Shown: piece after piece, positions 21,191 through 32,745 of the stretch
Layout of the letters: every line of letters begins with the position of its first letter
Position numbering within the stretch: position 1 is the stretch's first letter
Assembly (NCBI RefSeq): GCF_027595985.1
Contig: NC_073306.1
Coordinates: 99,731,426-99,795,425, forward strand
Direction: 5' to 3'
DNA: 64,000 nucleotides
DNA from: Sorex araneus
Taxonomy: Eukaryota; Chordata; Mammalia; Eulipotyphla; Soricidae
Position numbers and translations under genes: made by a program
Notes under the pieces: generated by a model
The model's database searches: none
Told to the model about the DNA's origin: nothing
Seen by the model: only the letters and a program-made list of their open reading frames with translations

Positions 21191-21312
21191 TTGGTTGCAT
21201 ATATGGTATGTCTTAACTTTATACTTCCTTCCCAAGCTTCTATTTTATTTTATTGACCCAGCAACACCGGACCTGTGTTCATAGATGACAAAATTTGACT
21301 AAAACTTGATGG

Positions 21313-22342
21313 CATTTGTGTTTCTTTTCTGAAGAAACTTCTGTTCATTTCTTCTCCCCATTTTTTGATTGGGTTGGAGGTTTTTTCTAATACAATTCTA
21401 CAAGTGTCTTGTATATCTTGGATATTAATCCCTTATCATGGGTATTGGGTAAACATTCTTTCCCATTCTGTGGGCTCTTTCTGTAATTTGGTCACTGTTT
21501 CTTTTGAAGCGCAGAAGCTTCTTAGTTTGATGTAGTCCCATTTGTTTATGTTTGCTTCCACTTGCATGGTCAGTGCTGTTTTGTCCTTAAAGATGCTTTT
21601 AGCTTCAATGTCATGGAGAGTTCTGCCTACATTTTCTTCTATGAACCTTATAGATTCATGTCTGATATTGCAGTCTTTAATCCAGTTTGATATGACTTTT
21701 GTGCCTGGCATTAGAGAGAGATAAGAGTTCATTTTTTTGCAGGTAGCTATCCAGTTTTCCCAGCACCACTTGTTGAAGAGGCTTTCCTTGTTCCACTTTG
21801 CATTTCTTGCTCCCTTGTCAAAGATTAAGTGGCCATATATTTGGGGGTCTGTGACAGGATATTCAACTCTGTTCAATTGGTCTGCAGGTCTGTTTTTATC
21901 CCAATACCATGCTGTTTTAATAACTACTGCTTTGTAGTAGAGTTTGAAATTGGAGAAGGTGATGCCACCCATCTTCTTTTTTCCAAGGATTACTTTAGAT
22001 ATTTGTGGAGGTTTATTGTTCCATATAAATTTCAGGAGTGTTTTGTCTATTTCTTTAAAAAATGTCATGGGTATCCTGATAGGGACTGCATTAAATTTGT
22101 ATAGTCTTTGGGCAGTATTGCCATTTTGATCATGTTAAAAGTAGAGAGAGAGAGTATGGGGAATACTGTCTGCCATAGAGACAGGGGGAGGGCGGGAAAG
22201 GGGGGAACACCGGGAAATTGGTGGTGGGGAATGTGCACTGGTAGAGGGATGGGTGTTTAATCATTGTGAGATTGTAATCCAAACATGAAAGCTTGTAACT
22301 ATCTCACGGTGATTCAATAAAATTTAAAAAAATTTAAAAAAT
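21313..22342. mobile_element. Twin-primed (5'-inverted) L1 insertion
   Basis: 21313 to about 22137 reads as L1 ORF2 on the minus strand. From about 22138 to 22342 the sequence switches to the plus-strand L1 3'UTR and A-rich tail. One duplication, 'taaaacttgatgg', brackets both parts (21300-21312 and 22343-22355), so they entered as a single event. Inverted 5' parts joined to a 3' end are the known product of twin priming. The insertion is 5'-truncated. Confidence 0.85.
21436..22068 (-). pseudogene. L1 ORF2 fragment within the inverted segment
   Basis: An open 210-codon fragment of L1 ORF2p from the region after the reverse transcriptase (begins [18 protein letters not shown]; the 'KMAILP' block lies just outside it near the junction). 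It corresponds to about residues 810-1020 of the intact ORF2 at 2.3-6.1 kb. It cannot make a functional protein: no endonuclease or RT domain, and it is inverted relative to its own 3'UTR. Confidence 0.85.
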
Positions 22343-22454
22343 AAAACTTGATGGTAATGCAACTGTTTTAAAGCATAAAACAGTTATGCTTTTTATGTAT
22401 TACCACCCTCCTTTTTATATGTTAAATACTGTATTCATCACCTTATGTACAAAG

Positions 22455-22615
22455 CTGTGGGTGGTGCTTGCCTTGTATTTGGTGGGCCCCAGTTTGCCAG
22501 TTTGATCCCTGGCAGTGCATATGATCCCCAGAGCACCATCAGGAATTATCCCTGAGCACAGAGCCCCGAGTAAGCCCTGAACACTGCACTGCTAGGTGTA
22601 GTCTCAAACCCTTGT
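22455..22615 (+). repeat. SINE type A, old
   Basis: 'gtgcttgccttgtatttgg', 'gtttgatccctggcagtgcatatgat' and 'gagcacagagccccgagtaag' in order; head missing. Confidence 0.65.
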
Positions 22616-22627
22616 CCCCAAAATATC

Positions 22628-22800
22628 ATTTGGGCCCAGAGATATAGGAGGTAAGTTGCCTGCCTTGTATGCAGCAGACCCCAGTTCAAATCCCCTGCAC
22701 TGCGTGTGGTCCCCTCAGTGTCACCATGGATAAATCCTGAGCATAGAACCAGGAATAGCCCCTGAGCACTGCCAGGTGTGCCCCCCATGCACAAAACCTG
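22628..22800 (+). repeat. SINE type A, old
   Basis: 'gggcccagagatataggagg', 'ccccagttcaaatcccc' and 'gagcactgccaggtgtg' in order. Tandem behind another old SINE. Confidence 0.7.
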
Positions 22801-22839
22801 AAATTTAAGAAAATCTATTGACCACTGCCTAAAACCAGA

Positions 22840-23780
22840 AATTTTATAATAAGAAGCACAAAGGCCATTTCTGTGAAAAGTAAAGAAACCTGGAAAATAA
22901 GTCATACACTATTTGTTGATAACATGATAATATACATAGAAGACCCCAAAGATTCCACTATAAGTATTACAGAAACAATAAACCAGTACAGAAAAGAAGC
23001 AAGCTACAAAATCAATACACAAAAATCTGCAGTATTTCTACGTGCAAATAAAAAAAGAGAGTCAAAAAGATTACCCCATTTAAAATAATATTCCCCAAAT
23101 CAGATACCTAAGGATCAACTTAACAAAAAACGTGAAAGACATATCTTGAAAATTACAAATATGAAAGAAAAGGATAAAAATACTAGGAGATGGAATATTC
23201 ATATTATTGTAGAAAGAGTTAACATGGTCAAGATGTTCATCCTACCAATGGTATTATATAGACACAAATAAAGTTCCCATAAAAATATGATGATATTTCT
23301 TCAAGGATTTAGAATACTAAGTCTGTATGGAACCATGAAACTCTCTGAATAACCAAAGTCATTCTGAGAAAGAAAGTTGAGACAACCACATTTCCTGACT
23401 TCAAACTGCGGTATAAGCTATATTAATAAAAACAGCATGCTACTGGACTAAGAATAGTCTATCATATCAATGAACTTGAACTGAGGACCCAGAGATAAAT
23501 CCTACTATCTGCTTACAACGAATCTTTGACAAAGGAAGGTGCCCAAAATGGAGCAAGGAAAGCATCTTCAACAAATTGTTGGCAAAGCAAGTACGAAAAT
23601 TGGATCAGTGCTTCCCACCATATACAAAAGTTAGTTCAAAACAGATGAAGAGATTAGTTCATATAGAAAATACATTGAGGGAAAAAATGGGGAGAACTTT
23701 CCAGGATCTGGAACTCAAGGACATCTTCAATGATTTATTCCCATGCCAAAGAAAACACAAACAACAACCACAAAACAGAT
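22840..23780 (+). pseudogene. Ancient L1 ORF2 remnant
   Basis: Frames read LFVDNMIIYIEDPKDS (the RT motif FADD has become FVDN), then YKINTQKS and, after frameshifts, further ORF2-like blocks up to KMGRTFQDLELKDIF near 23.7 kb. Many stops and frameshifts. Much more diverged than the other L1 copies here, so an older lineage. Confidence 0.8.
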
Positions 23781-24763
23781 GGAACTCCACCACCTTTTGT
23801 CAATATGGTATTCCTTGCTCAACTTCACCTTCACTTTGCCCTTTTCATAAGTGTCTATACATCCACAGATTTTTCTCTGGATTCACAATTCCATTCCGCT
23901 GTTCTGAAAGTTTGCCTGTCTTATATCAAACTTCAAATACATGAATAGATACTTTTTCTTTGGCAAGTACTAGTAGTTTTTAACATAAAGATGTAAAAAG
24001 TGCATATAAAGATGTGCATTGAATTCTTCATAGTGTATTCATAAGAAATGAATGATCTTGTTTTCTCAGAAGGACCCTGCTCAACTCATCAGAAGAAAAT
24101 CAGACACATCCTGAGAATTATGCTCCAGATAGAACAGTTTGGTTAGATCAGGCCCTTGCTTTGAGGTTCCAGATTTCTTTCCCAGGACATTCTCTTAGGG
24201 TCGGTATAGCATTTTGATTTGGGTTATGATCTGGGCTGTGTCACTCCAATATAATCCAACACAGTCCTAAGTAAACTTGTCCCACAGGCGAAAGAATATA
24301 TTTTTAAAAGATAACTACCCTTTGGTGAGTCTAGAATTCCAGACACCCAGAGTCACAGTTCTATGATAATAGAATTCATAATTGTGACATCAAAGAATTA
24401 TTATTTACACAATTGGTAACTCAACAATCAGACTTGTGGGTAGTTTGGTCTAATTCTGTGATGAACAACATAGATAACAGACTCTTAAGGGACACAGAAA
24501 GGAAGAGAATTTGACAAAAGAGGAAGGAATACTCTAATGTCTAGTTACTATAATTTGTGTAGAGATGTAGTCAAAGTTATTTTTCATTATCATCATTACC
24601 CCTGGCTTTTACTATCTCACCTAGTTTCAGCAGATACTCCTGAAGAAGAGCTGCAATTAAGAGCCAGCCTTATTATTTCCTTTTCTTTATTCAAAGTTAA
24701 AAATACTAAATATGCTTGGTTCTTTGTTTTATAGGAGATTACTTTGTGCCAAGCCCACTGTAT
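23781..24763. other. Unique sequence
   Basis: No gene or recognised repeat. The 122-codon frame at its start is mostly L1-derived. Confidence 0.4.
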
Positions 24764-24776
24764 TAAAATAAATGCT

Positions 24777-24957
24777 GGGCTGGAGAGATAGCACAGCGGG
24801 CAGGGCGTTTGCCTTGCACGCGGCCGACCTGGGTTCAAATCCCAGCATCCCATATGGTCCCCTGAGCACAGACAGGGGTAATTCCTGAGTGTAGAGCCAG
24901 GAGTAACCCCTGTGCATCGCCAGGTGTGACCCAAAAAGCAATAAATAAATAAATAAA
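24777..24957 (+). repeat. SINE type A, young, (AAAT)n tail
   Basis: TSD 'taaaataaatgct' (24764-24776, 24958-24970). Near-consensus body. The A tail has become an 'aaat' microsatellite. Confidence 0.9.
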
Positions 24958-24970
24958 TAAAATAAATGCT

Positions 24971-25771
24971 CTTGCTATCTGACTCCTTGATTGAGTTGCT
25001 GAACAGCCATGATCCCATAGACTCAGAAACAAATATCACAACCCAGCAGCTCTTGGCAGAAAAGCTTCCAGACTCCGAATTAGTTTTTAGCCCCGGGCCT
25101 CTCCAGGTGGGAAAAGGAGCTGATCCACTGCCCTTTCCCCTAAGAGGCTCTGGGGCCGCCATCTTCTAGAGGCCAACAGACAGGTTTGGGCCCCGCAGTG
25201 AGGAGTTTTGAGGGGCCTCATGGGATGGGGGTGGGGCTGGCCCTTTCCTCCCCCGCCCCAATGAGACCCTGAATTCCACCCATGAACTGCCTCTCTGGCT
25301 TCTGATCAAGTTGCCGAATGGCCCTGATCCCAGAGACACAGAAACAAATATCGCAACCCAGCAGCTTTTGGCAGAAATTCCTTCAGATTTAATTATTAAA
25401 ATTCCAGAATTCCAAAATTCTATGCAATATCCTATGCGGTTCATAATCAGCAATAGAAAAAAAAAGTGTGTAATGTTGCCTTTTCGGCAGATCTAGGTGT
25501 TGGGGAAAAATCTCAAATAACAACGGTGGGCCTGGTGTTGAAATACTGAATGTAATCAAAGTAGAGAGAGAATAATGTAGACATCACCTGCCACACAGTA
25601 GGGGGAGGGTGTGGGATGGGGGGTATACTGGGGTTGTTGGTGGAGGGAAATGTGCACTGGTGAAGGCACGGGTGTTTCATTATTGTATGACCGAGTCTTA
25701 AAACTCGAAAACTTTGTAAATGCTCTCACGGTGATTCAATAAATAAATTAAATTAAAATAAAATAAAATAG
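24971..25771 (+). mobile_element. L1-3'UTR-type retroelement with internal direct repeat
   Basis: 801 bp ending in the L1-type 3' end (G-rich tract, 'gtatactggggttgttggtgg', 'ctctcacggtgattcaata', A/T tail). It contains two related ~95-bp blocks about 320 bp apart ('gatcccatagactcagaaac' ... 'caacccagcagctcttggcag' at ~24,975 and again at ~25,298) and a YY1-like 'ccgccatctt' site (~25,156). 'aataaatgct' recurs at both ends (24961-24970, 25772-25781), sharing its target site with the adjacent SINE. No ORF2 remnant. Confidence 0.65.
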
Positions 25772-26019
25772 AATAAATGCTACTAACTTTTTCACTATGC
25801 AAGTTTCTGTTGCAGTATGCCCTAAGACTCCTAGATATATTTTGATGAGTGTTCAATTTAACTATAATCCTTAGCCATAGTGGCAGTTCCAGTCCTATTC
25901 ACCAATTTGCAGATGTATGCTGTTTTTATGTGGGTCACAACAGATGAATGTAGACTAATGAGAGGAAACACTTTCCACACAAATTCATCTGAGGATGAAT
26001 GTATCACTTCCTGTTTCCA

Positions 26020-26200
26020 TATAGTAGGGCAGTGAGTAGAGCTTAAATTTGAGGTTTGCCAGACTCAGTAAGATGACACCTGTTTCACTTCCTAGAAATT
26101 TATTTGCTTTCTTAAGCATTATGTTTCTCTATTGATAAAATGGAAATAATAATGCCTAATCCACAGTGATAGACTACAACAAAAGTATTATTTATATCAT
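26020..26200 (+). repeat. MIR element (ancient)
   Basis: 'gcagtgagtagagcttaaat', then 'gtttctctattgataaaatgg' and 'aaataataatgcctaatcc' follow the MIR consensus order (gtggttaagagc ... gtttcctcatctgtaaaatggggataataat). Confidence 0.6.
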
Positions 26201-26276
26201 ATTTATTCTATTGACTGACTCATCAGAGTTCCATGAATGACAATTTGGTTGTTTTGGTTAAGATAACATCAAGAAT

Positions 26277-26522
26277 GGGCTGGAGTGATAGTGAAGTGGG
26301 TAGGGTGTTTGCCTTGCACGAAGCAGACCCAGGTTTGATTCCTCTGCCCCTCTCAGAAAGCCCAGCAAGCTACTGAGAGTATCTCGCCTGCACAGCAGAG
26401 CCAGGCAAGCTACCCGTGTTGTATTCGATATGCCAATAACAGTAACAACAAGCCTCACATGGAGACATTACTGATGCCCGCTTGAGCAAATCAATGAACA
26501 ATGGAATGACAGTGCTCCAGTG
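26277..26522 (+). repeat. SINE type B, full length
   Basis: TSD 'aacatcaagaat' (26265-26276, 26523-26534). Complete head, B box 'ggtttgattcc', body, and RTE-like tail ending 'gaatgacagtgctccagtg' without poly(A). Confidence 0.9.
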
Positions 26523-26659
26523 AACATCAAGAATATCATAGGGAGCCAAATGGGCATAAGCCTGATAGGATGAGACATTTTCTCTTTGAGAAGCATAAAG
26601 AATCTGAGAAATAGATTATTCAAATTTTGATTCAAAATGTCGTATCTATTAACTAACAT

Positions 26660-26855
26660 TAATATCACCTAACATTGTTTGACAGATATGTGTTAAGTTC
26701 TGGTGTTTTGATGTTTACTCTAAATATAGGACGCAAGTACTATTATTGTTACTCCCTGCTTTGTTCTTTTTATCTGAGTATTTAGTGGCTCAGGAAAGTC
26801 CCACTACTTGCCCAAGGTCACTGGTTTTGATCCCTGCTTCTCTCATTACCATTCT
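26660..26855 (-). repeat. MIR element, minus strand
   Basis: 'ctattattgttactccc', 'ggctcaggaaagtccca' and 'cttgcccaaggtcac' are the reverse complement of the MIR core and 3' part. Confidence 0.6.
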
Positions 26856-26860
26856 GTGTT

Positions 26861-27817
26861 GTCGCCTATGTTCAGACTCGTAAGATTAGTCTTGCTGCTC
26901 AGACAAGTCTGTCTTTTTTGTTTTTCTAAATAAAAACCAGGCAAATGGAACACACATATCTTCCAGGCATGTACAGCGCCTGAGGTTAGCAGAACCACAA
27001 ATAAGTAAACACACCTGACTTTTTGGCTTTCTGTTTCCTGTGACCTCTTTTTACCCTGGCTCCGTCCGACCAAATTCAAAAGCTAAAGCAATTTTAGATG
27101 CCCTTGACTTTTTAATGAATTGGCATGCAATAAAACACCCTTTCTGAAATCTCTGCGAGATCGTGATCTAAATTTACACTTTATAATTTTACATGTGAGG
27201 GGCTACATGAACATATTCCTGTGGGTTAGTCCAATGCACATCTAGTTGTGATGCTGTAATAAGTGTAGTTTTGAAAAGTTGGATATGGAATCTGAGGATA
27301 CAGGGTAAACCAGACAAAGTCCATGGGATAGAGCCTGATTAAAGAGAATATAGGAGTACTCTGGCCAGGTAGTTTCTATTTTTATTGAGTTACTTTTCTA
27401 ATTAGAAGAAAACATATGATTCAGATTTCCAGCATATTTGTGCTGGAAATCCACAGAGAATGAAGCTCCTTTTTTGTTAAACATCCAGTCTTATTGGCAA
27501 AATACTGCTTCCTCCATCAGATAAATTTATTCCAAAGTCCAGTAAAAGAGTACCTGAGAGTTTTGTTGCAATATGTTTTCTGAATTTCCTAGAACCTCGT
27601 GTGTGTCCCTGACAGTAAAATAAACATAATTTAGTATTAAATATTTGCATTTCTTATTATAGACATACCAATTTATAAAATTTAATAGTGAATCAGTTTC
27701 TAAATAATGAAACATACATACAATTTTTCAGTGGCCAGTAAAATGTTAAAGACATTTTAACACTTTTAACATTTTTAACACATTTTAACATGATCACTAG
27801 TCATCAGGTCTCTCGGC
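26861..27817. other. Unique, AT-rich sequence
   Basis: No gene seen. A small cluster of 'ttttaacac'-like units lies at about 27,750-27,790. Confidence 0.4.
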
Positions 27818-27990
27818 CACTCATGTTTGTTATTTTTTGGTATCCACCTGGAATTGCTCAGGGGTTACTCCAGGCTCTGTACATCAACTCTCATGGGGAC
27901 CACACAGCACCTGAGATTGAACTAGGTTGGTTGTATTGGTTGTACTCAAGGCAAGTACCATAACCCCTGTAACTTCTAACTGGCTTCTAT
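27818..27990 (-). repeat. SINE type A, old, minus strand
   Basis: 'tgctcaggggttactccagg' and 'ctcaaggcaagtaccataacccctgt' mark the tail and head. Strongly diverged. Confidence 0.65.
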
Positions 27991-28187
27991 TCATGCTTTC
28001 TTTAGCTCATCAGATTACCCCAAATTCAAGGTTTGAAGATTTTTCCAGGTACCCTGAGGTTTTTCACTTCAGCCCTCATCCATAATAATGTAATCTTCTG
28101 GAGAACAAGATCAAGGGATTAAAGAGCATATATACCATCTAACTCTTGCTTTGTAACAAGAGTTAGTCTAACATAAGGGAGAAAGTT

Positions 28188-28620
28188 CACTTATCACTTG
28201 TATCACTTGTCATCCCATTGCACATCGATTTGCTCGAGTGGGCACCAGTAATGTCTCCATTTCCTCCCATTTCGTGCTAATGTAGTCCTATGGCGTCTGC
28301 TCACTCCAGGAACATGAAGAGCCTCAAACCATTCGTTCAGGGTCTTGGCGAAGAAGTCTGACCATCTCGTAAGTTCTTTTGACGTCCCGTGGAATCCAGT
28401 TGGTGACAGCTTTAGTCCACAGTCGTCTTAAATCGAATTATGTGTGCAGCCCATCTGATTTTCGATGCCTTGGCAAATGAGGCAGCGTCCCTGATTCTCA
28501 ATTGTTGATGGAGGTCTGAACTCTGTATTCCTTCTCTCACTTGAGTGAAACATGATATTCCAAGCATAGCTCTTTTGATTCCTCTTTGGGAGACCCGAAT
28601 AGTGTTCTTATCCTGTGCAC
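28188..28620 (-). mobile_element. RTE-clade LINE, 5'-truncated 3' end
   Basis: On the minus strand it encodes RTE-type C-terminal blocks (VSQRGIKRAMLGIS, SSDL, RIRDAASFAKASKIRW), then a short 3'UTR ending GACAAGTGATACAAGTGAT rather than poly(A). A 13-bp TSD 'aagggagaaagtt' (28175-28187, 28621-28633) brackets it. The wording resembles nematode RTE elements and the second copy at 52.6 kb. Published work describes RTE1_Sar in the common shrew shared with parasitic nematodes. Identity with that family is inferred from recall. Confidence 0.85.
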
Positions 28621-28633
28621 AAGGGAGAAAGTT

Positions 28634-29048
28634 ATTCAGGAAATTTTTTTCCATATTTCCTATGGCAGGCTCTCCATTCTGAAACAATGTCTGTTTGCCT
28701 AAGAACACAGATAAATCTGATTCAGAAGGATAGACAAGGAGGGATCAAGCCAAAATGGACAGTCAGAGGTTGTAATTTCAAAAAACATTTTTTCAAAGCA
28801 TCACCCTTTAATGTACAACTGTCTTTCTTTTTGACTACCATCAAAAAGGCACTAGAAATAACTGTTAGAACTATGCAATAAATCAAGGTTTTGGATCATA
28901 TGATAAGCATAAGATATAAGGAGAGCGAGTGTTTCATGGTTTTTGTTTTTACTATTTAAACAACATGGCTTTTATAATATTGTTAATATTTGTACTTTAG
29001 GTCTGCAATATTACAAAATTCAAATGCTGGATGTTTCACATTTCTTTT
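28634..29048. other. Unique sequence
   Basis: No gene or recognised repeat. Confidence 0.4.
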
Positions 29049-29150
29049 TGTGGGGGACCACACTCACTGTGACTTGAAGCCACTCCTGTTGTGTTGCTAG
29101 GGGCCACTGGCATGGGGGATCAAAACATGTGCTACAATCCTTTGAACCGC
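29049..29150 (-). repeat. Old SINE fragment, minus strand
   Basis: 'gggggaccacactcactgtgac' and 'gggggatcaaaacatgtgcta' fit a decayed SINE body. Confidence 0.4.
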
Positions 29151-30075
29151 CTCACAACAAACAAATGTGAAAGTGTTTTACATTTATACTCCCAACCAAA
29201 AGTTTTCATACTTCTCAGAACCACTAGAACTTCTCTTTGCTTTTACTTTTAAGTTTGGGCATGGCTGAAGAGCCTGCAGTATCGTGAACCCCAAGGCTCT
29301 GAATAGAAAAGGCTCCTCCAACTGGAAGAGAGAGCTGTATTCTTAAGTTCAAGCCAAGAAAAATAGATTTGAGTCAAAGGGTAGAGGTAATTTTGAGCAC
29401 AGTGTAGCATCTGCCTCTCAATATGTCCGCAAGCTCATCCCTTTCAGGGGTGAATTGTCTGGAAAAAAGATTACATTAATAAAGACAAGTTTAAAGGAAA
29501 AATGCAAACTACCAAACTTCAGTAAGACCAAGAGCGCAGAGGGCGGTGCTGTGTGGCTGAGTGAGAACAGTGGAGAAGAAAAGAACTTCTTGACTTGAGG
29601 AAGACTTCAGCACATAGAAGAGACACATTAATATTTAGATTCAAGATGAAAAGCCAGTAAATTGCATATGAAGACAATTGCAACACAAGAAGTTCTAGGA
29701 TATAAGAGTTTACTTACCTCAGTCACGGAATAGGAGCAGAAAGACAGAGAGGATAAAACAGTAATCTACAGAAGGGCTAACAGGCATGTATGTGACACAT
29801 TCTCTAGGGAAGTTTTGTGAGGCAGTCTTGAGGAAAGCTGGTTTTGTATAATTACCAGCTAAGGCAGAACAAGGCAAATGATGTTTAGGTACTCTTTGAT
29901 GATACTTTTGTGACAAGCATAATTCGGCTTACATACTTAAACTACTACCATAAACTGGTTTCAAAATGACTCATGACTTTGTATCTAATCATGGAGACTA
30001 GAAACTTCATCTGTTCAGTGACCGTGTCCTTGGACATTGAGTTCTGTCCCTGGCTTTGAGTTCAAGGTCAAAGAT
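29151..30075. other. Unique sequence
   Basis: No gene or recognised repeat. Confidence 0.4.
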
Positions 30076-30092
30076 AAAAAGCATTGCTAGAT

Positions 30093-30560
30093 CACATCCA
30101 AAAGAACAAAAGCAACCGCTGTTGGAGAGGATGTGGGGAGAAAGGGACCCTTCTACACTGCTGGTGGGAATGCCGGCTAGTTCAGCCCTTTTGGAAAACA
30201 GTATGGACGACTCTCAAAAAACTTGAGGTTGAGCTCCCATTTGACCCAGCAATACCACTGCTGGGAATATATCCCAGAAAAGCCAAAAAGTATAGTCGAA
30301 GTGACATATGCACTTATATGTTCACCGCAGCACTGTTTACAATAGCCAGAATCTGGAAAAAACCCGAGTGCCCTAGAACAGATGACTGTTTGAAGAAACT
30401 CTGGTACATATATACAATGGAATACTATGCAGCTGTTAGAAAAAATGAGGTCATGACGTTTGCATATAAGTGGATCTACATGGAAAGTATCATGCTAAGT
30501 GAAATGAGTCAGAAAGAGAGAGACAGACATAGAAAGATTGCACTCATCTGTGGAATATAG
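30093..30560 (+). pseudogene. L1 ORF2 C-terminal fragment
   Basis: The in-frame last ~155 residues of ORF2p, containing the Cys-rich motif CWRGCG...HCWWEC and the normal stop. No mutation within the fragment, but endonuclease and RT are absent because of 5' truncation, so it is non-functional as an element. Confidence 0.9.
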
Positions 30561-30967
30561 AATAATAGACTATAAGACGAACACCCAAGAATAGTAGAAA
30601 TAAGTACCAGGAGGTTGTCACCATGGCTTGGAGGCTGTTCTCTCACTCTGGGCAACTCAGAGAAGGGAACAGCAAGTAAAATGTGGTTGTTGGTCATGTG
30701 GGGGAAAGATGATGCGGGCCAAATATAGACTAGAGACTGAACGCAATGGCCACTCAACACCTTTATTGCAAACCACAACACCTAACCAGAGAGAGAGAAC
30801 AAAAGGGAATTCCCTGCCATAGTGGCAGGGTGGGGTGGGGGGAGACGGGACTGGGAAGGGGGGGTGGGATGTTGGGTTTACTGGTGGTGGAGAATGGGCA
30901 CTGGTGAAGGGATGGGTTATCAAACTCTGTAAGGGAGAAACATGAGCACAAAAATGTATAAATCTGT

Positions 30968-31150
30968 GGGGCTGGAGAGATAGCACAGCGGGTAGGGCGT
31001 TTGCCTTGCACGCGGCCGACCCGGGTTCAAATCCCAGCATCCCATGTGGTCCCCTGAGCACGGCCAGGGGTAATTCCTGAGTGCAGAGCCAGGAGTAACC
31101 CCTGTGCATCGCCAGGTGTGACCCAAAAAGCAAAAAAAAAAAAAAAAAAA
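30968..31150 (+). repeat. SINE type A, young, inside L1 3'UTR
   Basis: Perfect 17-bp TSD 'aaaatgtataaatctgt' (30951-30967, 31151-31167) copied from the host L1's 3'UTR. Near-consensus with a long A tail. It is younger than the L1 it interrupts. Confidence 0.97.
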
Positions 31151-31236
31151 AAAATGTATAAATCTGTAACTGTACCCTCACGTTGACTCACTAATTAAAA
31201 ATAAACTATATATAAAAAAAAAAAGCATTGCTAGAT

Positions 31237-32250
31237 ACTACAACCCTGTTCTCCTACATGAAGCTTTAAGACCTTAAGACTCTGATCTTGGCAACGTTGG
31301 CAAAAGTGAGTATCCTAACTTTCCTTGGGTTCTGTGATCTTTAGAAGCAATCCTTTCCCTGTACCAGTACTGTGAAATTCCATGTGATAAATATTGAGAA
31401 GTTCATTTTTTTCCCTAATGAATTTTTCCTTTTCAAAAATTTCCTGGGAATTCTCAAAGAATACTTAAATGTATTAAAATCTGCTTCTGGTTGTTCCTTG
31501 GTAGAGAGAAGAGCTACAGTGCTACCAAACACTGTTGAAAACGCCCATTTCATAGGCTTCTTTACTTAACTATGATTTGTCACCAGGTTCCAGAGTCAAA
31601 TCCAACCTTCATCTGCCTTTATACAGAGGTTGCCAATATTCAAGCTCAATAGGACACAGTTAAGATAGGGAAAATATCATTTCCTCTTCTTGGGTAAGGC
31701 CCTCCATACTGCCTTTGTTCAGATGATTTGACAAAGGAGACACAGATTTCCTTCAGGAAAATAACCCAATCTGTTTTAGAAGATATCATGGTATTAAGCA
31801 AGTGAAGTATTTGACAAAAGACAAGGAGAGTAAGAAAATCCTCATCTAGTTTCCTTATGATCCAGTCTCCCACATGAAGCAAAGACATACCAGTTTTGGG
31901 GCTTCATCTTCTTTACACACACACACACATACACACACACACACTCCAGATATCTTTCATATGAATACTGTTTTTTGGTAGATAGAAATGTCTAAAATGA
32001 TGTCTAATTCTGTAAAGGCACAATCATACATTTAGTTTATATTACTAATTGCTTGTCAGCAGTAATGTTTTCCAAGGGAATCTGAACTGCTGTATAATTA
32101 AAAGTACCTGCTCAAATGGTCTTTAACAAAGATAAATTTGTTCTTTGAATTTATCAATTCATAGTGAAAACTTACAAAATAAAAAATTTATATTCAAAAT
32201 GGTAGCGTCTATTTAAAATTTTTAAAAATCACCTTCTGTTGGCACCATCT
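31237..32250. other. Unique sequence with a CA microsatellite
   Basis: A (CA)n tract at ~31,914-31,943. No gene or interspersed repeat otherwise recognised. Confidence 0.4.
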
Positions 32251-32252
32251 TT

Positions 32253-32435
32253 TTTGGTTTGTGTTTTGTTTTTTGGGGGGAAACACAGTGGAACTCAGGG
32301 TTTATTCCTGGCTCTACACTCAGGGATCACTCCTTGCGGTGTTTAGGGTACACTATGGGGTGTGGGGGATTGAACCTGGGTTGGCCGTGTGCAAGGCAAA
32401 CACCCTACCCAATGTCACTTCAGCACCTCTACTGC
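32253..32435 (-). repeat. SINE type A, old, minus strand
   Basis: 'ttattcctggctctacactc', 'gattgaacctgggttggcc' and 'gcaaggcaaacaccctaccc' in order. Confidence 0.8.
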
Positions 32436-32474
32436 CATTACCTTTACAAAATAAATAAATCACTCTAATCAAGG

Positions 32475-32612
32475 CCTGGGAAGATAGCACAAAGGGCCGA
32501 CGCATATGCTTTGCAAGTATAAAGGCCAGAGTTGATTCATAGCACTGCATGATATTCCAACAACCCAGGAATAAACTCAGTATTTCCAGGCATGACCCCT
32601 CAAACCAAAATA
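32475..32612 (+). repeat. SINE type A, old
   Basis: 'gcctgggaagatagcacaaagg', 'tgctttgcaagtat' and 'ggaataaactcagtatttcc' in order. Eroded. Confidence 0.55.
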
Positions 32613-32649
32613 AATTAAAAATACATATATTAATGCTGCCAAATAAAAT

Positions 32650-32745
32650 CGCTATTATCCCATTGTTCATCAAATTGCTCACGTGGGCACCAGTAATATC
32701 TCCATGTGAGACTTGTTGTTATTGTTTTTGGCATATCAAATAAAA
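32650..32745 (-). repeat. SINE type B or RTE tail fragment, minus strand
   Basis: 'tcaaattgctcacgtgggcac', 'cagtaatatctccatgtgag' and 'tttttggcatatcaaat' equal the type B tail and part of its body. Confidence 0.7.

Larger units (their letters stand above)
30093..31219 (+). mobile_element. 5'-truncated young L1, interrupted by a SINE
   Basis: Starts at ORF2 residue ~1120 and runs through the 3'UTR, which is of the same type as the intact L1 at 1.8-8 kb, to an A-rich tail. A 17-bp perfect TSD 'aaaaagcattgctagat' lies at 30076-30092 and 31220-31236. A type A SINE sits inside the 3'UTR at 30968-31150. Confidence 0.95.

Noticed and set aside
23576..23948. 122-aa frame (MLAKQVRKLDQ...) as a novel gene
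   Set aside because: Its first half is decayed L1 ORF2; the rest is unsupported.
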